From contig JAEEIH010000152.1 in assembly GCA_016281275.1 (NCBI GenBank), positions 1 through 45,973 of the forward strand: 45,973 bases of DNA. The letters run 5' to 3'. This document shows, piece by piece, positions 1-7,880 of the stretch. Position 1 is the first letter of the stretch; each line of letters opens with the position of its first letter. The notes under the pieces are model-generated. The model was given only the letters and a program-made list of their open reading frames with translations. It was not told where the DNA came from and did not search any database. This stretch comes from Lachnospiraceae bacterium. Lineage in GTDB: Bacteria > Bacillota > Clostridia > Lachnospirales > Lachnospiraceae. The translations under genes were made by a program, and so were the position numbers.

Positions 1-423
1 ACCGGTATGGTTTGTCCTCTTGCAAAGATGTACACACTCGGCAGCAGCTTCATTCCTTCGGCCAACCACGCAGGCGGCCTCCGTTACCACGGCATGAGCT
101 CTGTTCTTTCAGAGCTCTACGATCAGAAGCTCATCGAGGCTACATCCGTTGAGCAGACAGCAGTATTCGAGGCAGCTGAGCAGTTTGCAAGGATCGAAGG
201 CATCCTTCCCGCTCCCGAGAGCAGCCATGCTATCCGCGTAGCCATCGACGAGGCTCTTAAGTGCAAGGAGACAGGTGAGGCAAAGAACATCGTATTCGGT
301 CTTACCGGAACAGGTTATTTTGACCTTTACGCATATGCATCATACAATGACAAGACCATGTCAGACTACATCCCCACGGATGCAGAGATCGCTGCAAGCC
401 TTGCAAAGACACCCAAGTTTTAA
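1..423 (+). CDS. trpB: Tryptophan synthase beta chain-like (TrpB2), C-terminal part
   Basis: The reading frame is open from base 1 to a TAA at 421-423, so the gene begins outside the window and only about 140 C-terminal residues are seen. TrpB condenses indole with serine in a PLP-dependent reaction. The visible part has the family order HAGGLRYHGM, then VEQTAVFEAAEQFARIEGI, then PAPESSHAI, then the glycine-rich phosphate-binding stretch FGLTGTGYFDL. The HAGGLRYHG segment and the FDLYAYASY ending match the TrpB2 subclass better than the classical TrpA-partnered TrpB1. No trpA follows; a terminator and an opposite-strand operon come next, so this gene ends its transcription unit. An internal ATG at 7 is not the start. 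Confidence 0.85.
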   Translation, partial: TGMVCPLAKMYTLGSSFIPSANHAGGLRYHGMSSVLSELYDQKLIEATSVEQTAVFEAAEQFARIEGILPAPESSHAIRVAIDEALKCKETGEAKNIVFGLTGTGYFDLYAYASYNDKTMSDYIPTDAEIAASLAKTPKF

Positions 424-464
424 TGTATAGAAAAACGTTTCATATGAATTAAATAATGGATATG

Positions 465-503
465 GAAGAAGGACGAAGTTTCATGCTTCGTCCTTCTTCT
501 TAT
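465..503 (+). terminator. Rho-independent terminator after trpB
   Basis: A perfect 14-bp inverted repeat (GAAGAAGGACGAAG at 465-478 and its complement at 486-499) with a 7-nt loop is followed by a short T-rich tail. It lies 41 bp after the trpB stop and before the convergent end of the minus-strand operon at 561. It probably serves trpB; the minus-strand side lacks a clear T run. Confidence 0.8.
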
Positions 504-560
504 AAACGGATTGCGGGTTTCTTCGTGGTCATGTAAACGAAAATCCCCACTTAGATAGTC

Positions 561-1388
561 TCAATCATACATGTAGATCATTGAATCGGTCAGATTATAT
601 TTATCGCCGAGGCTTTTCGCTTCATCCGTGCCGAAAAATTCCTTAAGGAAGGTATTGACTTCCTTTGTGAGGGGAGATGTTTTTCTGAATCCAACGACGA
701 ACTGTTCCGAACTTAAGGGATAATCAAAGCTGAGTTCCTCGAATTCGTTGCCTTCTCCGACAAGAGATTCGGCCATGATGTTGTCGATGATCGCGGCATC
801 ACATCGACCTTCGCTGACGCTTTTTATGGCATCTTTTTGAGTGGTACACAGGATTGTACGATATCCGTTGTCTTTGGCAACATCCTGTCCGGCAGAGCCG
901 ATTTCGACTCCAAAAAGAAGATGAACACATTTCTTGACAGAATCATACTTCTTGAATTGATCGGTCTTCATGACGATTACCTGCGAATTGGAGAGGTAAG
1001 GTGAAGAAAGCGATATTTGGTCATCAAGATCAGACGTTGCAGTCATCCCGTTCCAGAGGCAGTCAATCTTACCGTTCTCAAGATACTCTGTTTTTTTGTC
1101 CCATTCTATTTCGGTAAACTGGACGTTGACACCCATGTATTCTCCGAAACGAGAGGCAAGTTCGACATCAAACCCGGTACGGGTTCCGTCATCAAGCAGA
1201 TAGCTGAGCGGCTCATAGTCGGTGACACCGACAACAAGAGTGTGACTCATCATGAGCTTTCTGAGATCACCGTTCGTGGCCTGCGGATCGTCAGATTCCG
1301 CTTCGTTACCGCCGGAGCATCCGTACATTGCAGTAATAAGCACGATAATGCAAAAAACGGATAGTATTTTTCGAATAAAAGAGTTCAT
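561..1388 (-). CDS. Family-3 solute-binding lipoprotein (amino-acid type)
   Basis: A 275-residue extracellular binding protein of the SBP_bac_3 family. Residues 1-23 form a lipoprotein signal peptide with the modified Cys at 24 (MYGC, a slightly atypical lipobox). The mature part begins LVVGVTDYEPLSYLLDDG and continues with GFDVELASRFGEYMGV and the FTEIEWDKKTEYLENGKIDC region, the usual first-lobe pattern for proteins that bind polar amino acids. DAAIIDNIMAE and the second-lobe sequence follow. It is the last gene of the minus-strand signalling operon, 12 bp after the kinase-DegV gene, with AGAGGAGG before the ATG. No permease or ATPase gene is nearby, so it may feed a ligand signal to the neighbouring kinases rather than serve transport; that role is inference. 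The ligand cannot be read from the sequence. Confidence 0.85.
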   Translation of the reverse strand: MNSFIRKILSVFCIIVLITAMYGCSGGNEAESDDPQATNGDLRKLMMSHTLVVGVTDYEPLSYLLDDGTRTGFDVELASRFGEYMGVNVQFTEIEWDKKTEYLENGKIDCLWNGMTATSDLDDQISLSSPYLSNSQVIVMKTDQFKKYDSVKKCVHLLFGVEIGSAGQDVAKDNGYRTILCTTQKDAIKSVSEGRCDAAIIDNIMAESLVGEGNEFEELSFDYPLSSEQFVVGFRKTSPLTKEVNTFLKEFFGTDEAKSLGDKYNLTDSMIYMYD

Positions 1389-1400
1389 AAGTACCTCCTC

Positions 1401-4076
1401 TTATTCATTTTTAGTCTTAAACAACAGGCCGAATGTACCCGGACCGCAGTTTACGGAAACGGAAGGAGAGGCCTTTTGACAATAGATGTTTTCAAAATGT
1501 ACCAGGTATCCTACTTCTTTCTTTACCCAGTCCAGATCTGAGTGCGACATGCTTGAATATGTGATAAAAAGCATGTGCGTATCGATGTTACGGGCTCCGT
1601 TCAATGCTGAGCGGATGTATTTCCTCCAAGCTTTTTGACGGGATCCGAAGAATATTTTCCCGATGGTCATCTTGCCGTTCTTCATCACGAGTGTAGGACG
1701 AAGCGTCAGAGTTTTGGTTATCCCGGCAATTTTCGGATTGACCTGTCCCATACGTGCAAGATAATCAAGATTATCAACTATGAAACTTGTTTTAACATGT
1801 TCCTTGACTGTCTCTATTGCTTTGCTTATCTCTTCTACCGTCTTACCTTGCGAAGCCATACGGCATGCTTCAAGAACAACAAGACCCTGACCGCTTGAAA
1901 GGTGACCGCTTTCAAGGACTGTGACATTGTTAAAGGATGCTGCTGCATCAAGCGCGGCAGCATATCCGCTGTTGGCGATATCCTTTGAAAGTGAAATATG
2001 TATGATGTTGTTGGCGTGAGCGAGACTGTCCGCGAAAAATGCTTCATGAGCCGCAACATCCGGAGCATGGGCTCTGACCTTCTTCGCATTGTTTGACATG
2101 TAGGAAATAAGTCCTCCGGTGTCGATATCGATCGAATCGCGGAATGCGCCCTCCTCGGTTATAACGGTATGCGGGATTTCTCTGATCTCATACTGGTCGA
2201 GCAGTTCGCGAGGCAGATCCGCTGTGCTCTCGGTAGTAATGCTGATAAGACGTTTGGTCTGCTCGGAGTTGATCCATGCCATGCTTTCCTCAAGAACGTC
2301 CGTATCATCCTCCGAAAGGTAGTGAACAAGTTCTCTCGGGAGATTCCTTGCAAGCTCGATCTCAAGCGATTTGCCGTCAACAGGCTTGATAAGGAAGCCG
2401 TCAAAGCCTTCGCGCTCGTAAAGGGCGCGACTTTCTGCATCGGCATTGGCCGTAAAGGAGATGATCTTCGATTCTTTGCATTTTCCTGCCTTTTGCGAAA
2501 GAATCCTTCGATGACACTCGATACCGTCCATCTGAGGCATCATATGATCCATGAAGATGACGTGGTAATAGTTGTCGACCGTGAGTCGAAGGGCATCCTC
2601 ACCCGAAGCTGCCGTATCAACCTGAACCTTTGTGTCTCTCAAAAGCTTGGTGCAGACGAGAAGGTTCGATGCATTATCATCAACAACGAGAACTTTTGCG
2701 TCGGGCGCCTCAAAACGTGATGTATATGCGTCACGGATCACTTTGTGCTTCTTTTCAAGGTTAAGATCGCCGACAGTTCCGTTTCCGGCAACAATCTGCG
2801 GAATGTCGATGACGAAGGTGGTTCCCTGTGTGTAGATACTGTTGACCGAAATATCCCCGCCCATAAGATCCACGAGCTGTTTAACGATCGAAAGACCGAG
2901 ACCGGTACCTTCGATATGTCGGTTTTTGTCCTCATCAACGCGCTTAAATGCGGTGAAGAGGTAAGGGAGGTTCTCTTTCTTTATGCCCATGCCTGTGTCG
3001 TTGACGGTGTAAAGAATGCTTTGTTTTCCGTCTTCAATCTTACCGCACTGGATGGAGAGACTGACCGAACCCTCGCGTGTGTATTTTACAGCGTTGTTGA
3101 GTACGTTTATGAGAATCTGCTTTACGCGGACATCATCGCCGATCACGGTTGCAGGCACATCCGGCGCAACATTTACATTGAATTCGAGACCTTTGTCACG
3201 GGCACGGATCCAGATCATGTTCACGAGTTCGGAAAGCATGTCGCCAATGTTATAGGAAACATTTGAAAGCTGCATGTTTCCGGACTCGAGCTTGCTCATG
3301 TCGAGAATGTCGTTTATAAGGTGAAGCAGCATCTTGCTGGCAGCGCGGATGTTGGCGGCGTCCTCTGCAACTTCGTCGGAAACGTTTTCCCTGAGGATCA
3401 TCTCGTTAAGACCTATGATAGTGTTGATGGGAGTACGGATTTCGTGGCTCATGCTTGAAAAGAATCTGTTCTGCGAGTCATTGAGTGCAGCGATCTCTTT
3501 TTTCTGTTTTTCATTCTTTTCGTTCTCGATTTTATAGATCAGTATTTCGATTCCGACCATTATGCAGATCGAAATGCTGATGAACGCAACCGATACATAG
3601 GAAGCTATGTAGGCTAAGAATGTCGAATTCTGCCTGATGAATTCGGGGTGCGTATATGAGACAATATAGCAAGCTGCGGAAACGGCAAGTTCCGATACCA
3701 AAAAGAAAATTTTGGTTTTTCCCGAAAGGATAAGGCTGACAAAGAGAGCCGAAAAAATGAACCATGAGGGAGGACCACCGTAAATGGCACCGCCTGTAAA
3801 AAAGGTATAGGGGAGCAGTATAAAGATCACAATCGTTGATATGACAGCTCCTCCAAGCTTCAGGCGCTTGCTTTTGAGTGTCCGATATATGGTAAAAGTC
3901 ATGAGCAGCGTGCCTATGGCAATCACAGCGATATCAATAACGGTAATCCCGGCCAAGGCGCTGGATACGAAGATAACGGCGAGCGAGAAAGCACTGGTTG
4001 CAATAGTGAGAACAAAAAGACGTTCCTCGAGTGATTTTTTATCCTCGGACAAAAGTTTTCGGATTGCTTTATTCAT
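1401..4076 (-). CDS. Hybrid histidine kinase fused to a DegV domain
   Basis: An 891-residue membrane protein with an unusual domain order. Residues about 20-190 hold a block of hydrophobic segments. A HisKA domain follows with SHEIRTPINTIIG (phospho-His H211), then an HATPase_c domain with the N box and GTGLGLSIVKQL (about 320-440). A receiver domain (about 460-580) carries VLVVDDN and FMDHMMPQMDG, with phospho-Asp D510. From about residue 608 to the end is a complete DegV (EDD) fold: ITTESTADLP at its start, ISLSKDIANSGY, ESGHLSSGQGL, DNLDYLARMGQV and the terminal VNCGPGTFGLLF. DegV-family proteins such as FakB bind a fatty acid and present it to the kinase FakA. No HPt is present. The start lies one base after the stop of the upstream kinase, with GGAGGAG inside that gene's end, so the two are translationally coupled. 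What the DegV domain binds here, and whether it is sensor or output, is unknown. Confidence 0.9.
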   Translation of the reverse strand: MNKAIRKLLSEDKKSLEERLFVLTIATSAFSLAVIFVSSALAGITVIDIAVIAIGTLLMTFTIYRTLKSKRLKLGGAVISTIVIFILLPYTFFTGGAIYGGPPSWFIFSALFVSLILSGKTKIFFLVSELAVSAACYIVSYTHPEFIRQNSTFLAYIASYVSVAFISISICIMVGIEILIYKIENEKNEKQKKEIAALNDSQNRFFSSMSHEIRTPINTIIGLNEMILRENVSDEVAEDAANIRAASKMLLHLINDILDMSKLESGNMQLSNVSYNIGDMLSELVNMIWIRARDKGLEFNVNVAPDVPATVIGDDVRVKQILINVLNNAVKYTREGSVSLSIQCGKIEDGKQSILYTVNDTGMGIKKENLPYLFTAFKRVDEDKNRHIEGTGLGLSIVKQLVDLMGGDISVNSIYTQGTTFVIDIPQIVAGNGTVGDLNLEKKHKVIRDAYTSRFEAPDAKVLVVDDNASNLLVCTKLLRDTKVQVDTAASGEDALRLTVDNYYHVIFMDHMMPQMDGIECHRRILSQKAGKCKESKIISFTANADAESRALYEREGFDGFLIKPVDGKSLEIELARNLPRELVHYLSEDDTDVLEESMAWINSEQTKRLISITTESTADLPRELLDQYEIREIPHTVITEEGAFRDSIDIDTGGLISYMSNNAKKVRAHAPDVAAHEAFFADSLAHANNIIHISLSKDIANSGYAAALDAAASFNNVTVLESGHLSSGQGLVVLEACRMASQGKTVEEISKAIETVKEHVKTSFIVDNLDYLARMGQVNPKIAGITKTLTLRPTLVMKNGKMTIGKIFFGSRQKAWRKYIRSALNGARNIDTHMLFITYSSMSHSDLDWVKKEVGYLVHFENIYCQKASPSVSVNCGPGTFGLLFKTKNE

Positions 4077-4077
4077 C

Positions 4078-6753
4078 TTACTTCTCCTCCTCTCCGTTCA
4101 TGTCTCCGGCGGGTCCGAATTCCAAAATATCTTCGTCCGGAGCTTCGCTTTCCGATGTACCGTCGTCATTCGCGGGCGTCGGTGAACTGCCTTCTTCGGA
4201 AGCGGGAACTCCGTCACCGAATGTATTCAGTATGGTATCGGTAAGCATTTTGTAATCATCCATAGCAGAACGGTGGCCTGCTTCCACCGTAGCTACATCG
4301 CCTGCCTTGGAAGCCTCTTCAAGTGCTTTGGCCTTCTCCGAAAGCCCTGTCGCACCGATCATCTTCGCTGTGCTCTTAAGTGCGTGCACTAGGATCGAAT
4401 AATCGGGGAGGTCACCGTTTTTATAAAATTTTTCAAGATTATGAAGCTTGTCGGCGGCCTCGGATGCGAACTGCAACAGAAGAGTACGATAGAATTCCTC
4501 GTCCTTTTGGCAGTAGAGCAGACCCTGACTTAAATCGACTCCGAGGTTGCGCAGAGGAGTATATTCATCGACAACCGAGTTGTCCGGAACCGGCGCGTTA
4601 TCCGTTACATCATTGAGGTCGATATAAGCGGAAGCCGATTCGGTTTCAAGCTTATGTTTTCTCGAGCTTTTGCGTGAGTGAGGTCTGTCTTCGAAAGTCA
4701 CAACTGTCTTGGGAAGAACGATTTTCAGGACGCGCTCGAGTTCAAGGATATCGATAGGTTTTGCAACAAAACCATCGAAGCCGGCAATACGGAAGGATTC
4801 ACGCGCAGTGCTGACTGCATTGGCGGTAAGTGCGACCATGGGAACAGATTTCCATGCGCCGAGTATGTCGGATCTGATGCGGCGCATCGCCTCGATACCG
4901 TCCATTCCCGGCATCATATGATCCATGAAGACGATATCAAATGTTTCGTGTGAACAAAGGTCGATCGCTTCCTGACCGGAGCTCGCTGTCGCAACGTTTA
5001 TGTCATAACGTCCGAGTATATCCCTCGCAACCGTGAGGTTAAGAGGCTCGTCATCGACCACCAGCGCGCGCACGCCGTGACAGTACATGTATTTATCGGT
5101 AAAATCTTCATCACTTGCCCTGTTGAGTACTTCGGCAGCGGGGAAGCAGTAAAAGGGCTTCTCCATGATGTGAACCTTTGATGATGCAGGAAGAACGAGC
5201 TCCGGTCCGGCGATGACGGAAACCGAAAAATTCTTGGCAAGCTCTTCGATATAAGAAGTGCTGCTCGCGTATTCCGCCTCGCTGACAAAGAGATGCGTCA
5301 TGCGGAGCGAAGTATTGAGCCTTTTGAGATTTTCTTCGGTGTCGACGCGGTGAAGCTGAACATTCAGTCCTTTAACGATGTTGAGAACCATGCTGTTATA
5401 GTAATCACGAACCATGGGACTGTAATGCTTTTCAAAATTGAAGAAGCCGCCGACCACAAGCTTTCCGGGATCACGTACGGAGATGCAGCCCGAAGGATCC
5501 ACAATCTCCTGGGGAACGGTAACTCTGACTGTTGTGCCTTCGCCGGGACGGCTTTCGATATGGACAAAGCCACCGAGGGCGGTAACATAACCGTTGACTA
5601 TCGCCATTCCGAGACCGAGACCGCTTGTGGAACGGGTATAGGCATTTTTACCCTGATAGTAGCCGTCAAATAGGCGATCGATTTCTTCATCCGTCATACC
5701 TTCGCCGGTATCGGATATCTCAATTATAAGATTGATGCCGTAATCTTCCTGTTGCGAGGTGAAACGAAGGTAAACGCCGCCTTCGCTTGTAAATTTGATC
5801 GCGTTGTTTACAAGATGCCAGATAATCTTTTTAAGCTTGCTCACGTCGGATCTCAACATGGCGGGTATGGAGGGATCGACATCGATGATCATCTCCACGC
5901 CCTTTTTCATGTAGGGTCTGACTTCCATGACAAGGTCGTGCAGAAGAGAGGCAAGCATGTATTCCTCGCGGTTCATGGCGAATTTTTGTCTGTCAATCTC
6001 AGAATAGTCGAGAATATCGCTGATCTGCTCGGCAACACGTTTACCGGCGCTTTGAATTGATTTGAGATTTGATACCTGATCTTTGTCCTGAGTCTGTTCG
6101 AGCGCAATGCTTGAAAGACCGAGTACCGCGTTTATGGGCGTTCTGATCTCGTGTGATACTTTGGTAAGAAATTCATTGAAACGACCGGTAGATTCGGTAA
6201 GCTGCTCAATCTCAGCCTTTGAATGGTCAAGGACCTGGGTCCAAAGGTCGATGAGAGCGCGCCCGAGCCAGCCGACCACGAACACTATGAGAGGATGATA
6301 AATGATGCGGCTGAACATAAGCGCATCAAGAAGCTCGGGAGTTTCACTGATGATAATGATCACATTGTAAAAGAATGATATACAAAACGTGATGACGCAC
6401 ACAGTGATGAGCTTCTTTACACCGGTCGTCGCACACAGAACGATTCCGATACAAGCCGTTACGGACAGGTCAAACGTACTTGTGGGATGGATCCCGTAGT
6501 AGAAGAGGAGACCCATCAGCACCATACAGAAGATTATAATTCTGTGTCTGTCCGAGAAATTTTGCTGCAAATGAATGACCCAACAGAAAATCACGGCAGC
6601 AAATATCGGAATCATCGGCCATTTTTCCCAATTAAGCAGGATACCGACAACCAGGAGAGCCGCCGAGGCCACAGTCATCGCTATCAGACACATCATGTGT
6701 GCTGTCTGAAAAAGTGTTTGATTGTCGCTTTGCTTGTTTTGCAATTCTTTCAT
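4078..6753 (-). CDS. Membrane hybrid histidine kinase with pseudo-receiver, REC and HPt
   Basis: An 891-residue multi-step phosphorelay kinase. The first ~170 residues hold a run of membrane segments without a large outside domain. HisKA carries SHEIRTPINAVLG with H201, and the HATPase_c domain ends near residue 425. Residues about 430-545 (KLVVGGFFNF ... IMEKPFY) have the length and terminal K-P of a receiver but no acidic pocket, so they look like an inactive receiver. A genuine receiver follows (LVVDDEPLN, FMDHMMPGMDG; D611), then an HPt domain with LVHALKSTAKMIGATG (H790). The acidic tail contains DILEFGP, a motif also found in the 1385-residue kinase of this operon. The gene is third from the end of the operon, 81 bp after the HD-GYP gene, and is directly coupled to the kinase-DegV gene. 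Confidence 0.9.
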   Translation of the reverse strand: MKELQNKQSDNQTLFQTAHMMCLIAMTVASAALLVVGILLNWEKWPMIPIFAAVIFCWVIHLQQNFSDRHRIIIFCMVLMGLLFYYGIHPTSTFDLSVTACIGIVLCATTGVKKLITVCVITFCISFFYNVIIIISETPELLDALMFSRIIYHPLIVFVVGWLGRALIDLWTQVLDHSKAEIEQLTESTGRFNEFLTKVSHEIRTPINAVLGLSSIALEQTQDKDQVSNLKSIQSAGKRVAEQISDILDYSEIDRQKFAMNREEYMLASLLHDLVMEVRPYMKKGVEMIIDVDPSIPAMLRSDVSKLKKIIWHLVNNAIKFTSEGGVYLRFTSQQEDYGINLIIEISDTGEGMTDEEIDRLFDGYYQGKNAYTRSTSGLGLGMAIVNGYVTALGGFVHIESRPGEGTTVRVTVPQEIVDPSGCISVRDPGKLVVGGFFNFEKHYSPMVRDYYNSMVLNIVKGLNVQLHRVDTEENLKRLNTSLRMTHLFVSEAEYASSTSYIEELAKNFSVSVIAGPELVLPASSKVHIMEKPFYCFPAAEVLNRASDEDFTDKYMYCHGVRALVVDDEPLNLTVARDILGRYDINVATASSGQEAIDLCSHETFDIVFMDHMMPGMDGIEAMRRIRSDILGAWKSVPMVALTANAVSTARESFRIAGFDGFVAKPIDILELERVLKIVLPKTVVTFEDRPHSRKSSRKHKLETESASAYIDLNDVTDNAPVPDNSVVDEYTPLRNLGVDLSQGLLYCQKDEEFYRTLLLQFASEAADKLHNLEKFYKNGDLPDYSILVHALKSTAKMIGATGLSEKAKALEEASKAGDVATVEAGHRSAMDDYKMLTDTILNTFGDGVPASEEGSSPTPANDDGTSESEAPDEDILEFGPAGDMNGEEEK

Positions 6754-6834
6754 TATGTAATCCTTCTCTCATTGAAAGCAATCCTAAACCGTTTCGTTAC
6801 ACGCCCGACCCCATCAGGCTTGGCATTCGGGTCT

Positions 6835-7842
6835 TTATTGCTCTTTCATTTCGTAATTGATGTCTTCGTCGATCATGTGTATCATTATGTCTGCAAATCT
6901 GGGATCGAACTGGGTTCCCTTTCCTTTTTCAATCTCGGAGCGCACCACATCCTGGGGAAGAGGTGCACGGTAACTGCGGTGGCTGGTCATTGCGTCATAA
7001 GAGTCCGCTACCGCTATAATACGGGCTTCAATCGGTATATCCTCACCCTTCAGATTATCGGGATACCCACCGCCTCCGTATCGTTCATGATGCCATCGTG
7101 CACCGTTTGCGAGAGAAGGCATCTCCTTGATCGCTCCAAGGATCTTGGCACCGAGCACGGGGTGAGTCTTGATGACCTCAAACTCGTCCTCGTTAAGATT
7201 TGCCGGCTTGTTGATAACCGCATCGGGGATACCGATCTTGCCTACATCGTGAAGAAGACCCATCATGTAGATCGTGTTCTGCTGATCGTCATTGTATCCG
7301 ATCCTTCGTGATATTTCGCGCGCATAGGCGGCAACACGACCGGAGTGACCGTTTGTGTAATTATCCTTCGCGTCGATTGCCTTTGCAAGCGCTTCAACGA
7401 CATGCATGAAAAGCTTGCTGTTTTCCTGAGTCTTTTTATGTACCTCATGTGAAAGCTCACGCTGAAGATGACTCAGATCGATGATATGACGGACACGAAG
7501 TGTCAGAACGTCCGGAACAAAGGGCTTTTTGATGAAGTCCATTGCGCCGAGCGAAAGACCTTTCGTTTCGGATTCCTCGTTATCATCGGCTGTCAGAAAG
7601 ATAACCGGAATGTTTTCACAACCTTCGAGTTCCCTCAGAGAGGTCAGAGTTTCAAAACCATCCATTCCGGGCATTTTGATATCCAAAAGAATGAGGTCGG
7701 GCTTGCCGTTCGCTTCAACATAGTCGAGAAGCGACTGACCTGATTTCAGCGCAGTAACGCGCATGTTTGAACGGCTCAGGATATGCCCGGCCATCTTAAG
7801 ATTTGTGATATCGTCATCAACTACGATTACCCAATCTGCCAT
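6835..7842 (-). CDS. Response regulator with HD-GYP phosphodiesterase domain
   Basis: A 335-residue cytoplasmic protein. Residues 1-125 are a receiver domain with VVDDD at 7-11 and phospho-Asp D54 in LILLDIKMPGMDG. After a short helical linker, residues about 148-330 form an HD-GYP domain with the metal-binding HDVGKIGIPD (H198, D199), KTHPVLGAKIL and HHERYGGGGYPD, which includes the GYP triplet. HD-GYP enzymes hydrolyse cyclic di-GMP or, in some members, related cyclic dinucleotides. GGAGG precedes the ATG. It lies between two hybrid kinases in one operon and is therefore a likely phosphorelay output, though no cyclic-nucleotide synthase is in the window. The pairing with a particular kinase is inferred from position only. 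Confidence 0.92.
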   Translation of the reverse strand: MADWVIVVDDDITNLKMAGHILSRSNMRVTALKSGQSLLDYVEANGKPDLILLDIKMPGMDGFETLTSLRELEGCENIPVIFLTADDNEESETKGLSLGAMDFIKKPFVPDVLTLRVRHIIDLSHLQRELSHEVHKKTQENSKLFMHVVEALAKAIDAKDNYTNGHSGRVAAYAREISRRIGYNDDQQNTIYMMGLLHDVGKIGIPDAVINKPANLNEDEFEVIKTHPVLGAKILGAIKEMPSLANGARWHHERYGGGGYPDNLKGEDIPIEARIIAVADSYDAMTSHRSYRAPLPQDVVRSEIEKGKGTQFDPRFADIMIHMIDEDINYEMKEQ

Positions 7843-7880
7843 AAATCCTCCTATTTGGCGGCGCTTTGAACGCGCTGTAG

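Noticed and set aside
1-423. TrpB as a truncated pseudogene
   Set aside because: The frame is open through the first base of the window, so the missing part is explained by the window edge.
6487-7311. 274-codon plus-strand open frame
   Set aside because: It lies across the junction of two well-supported minus-strand genes and its translation has no family features.
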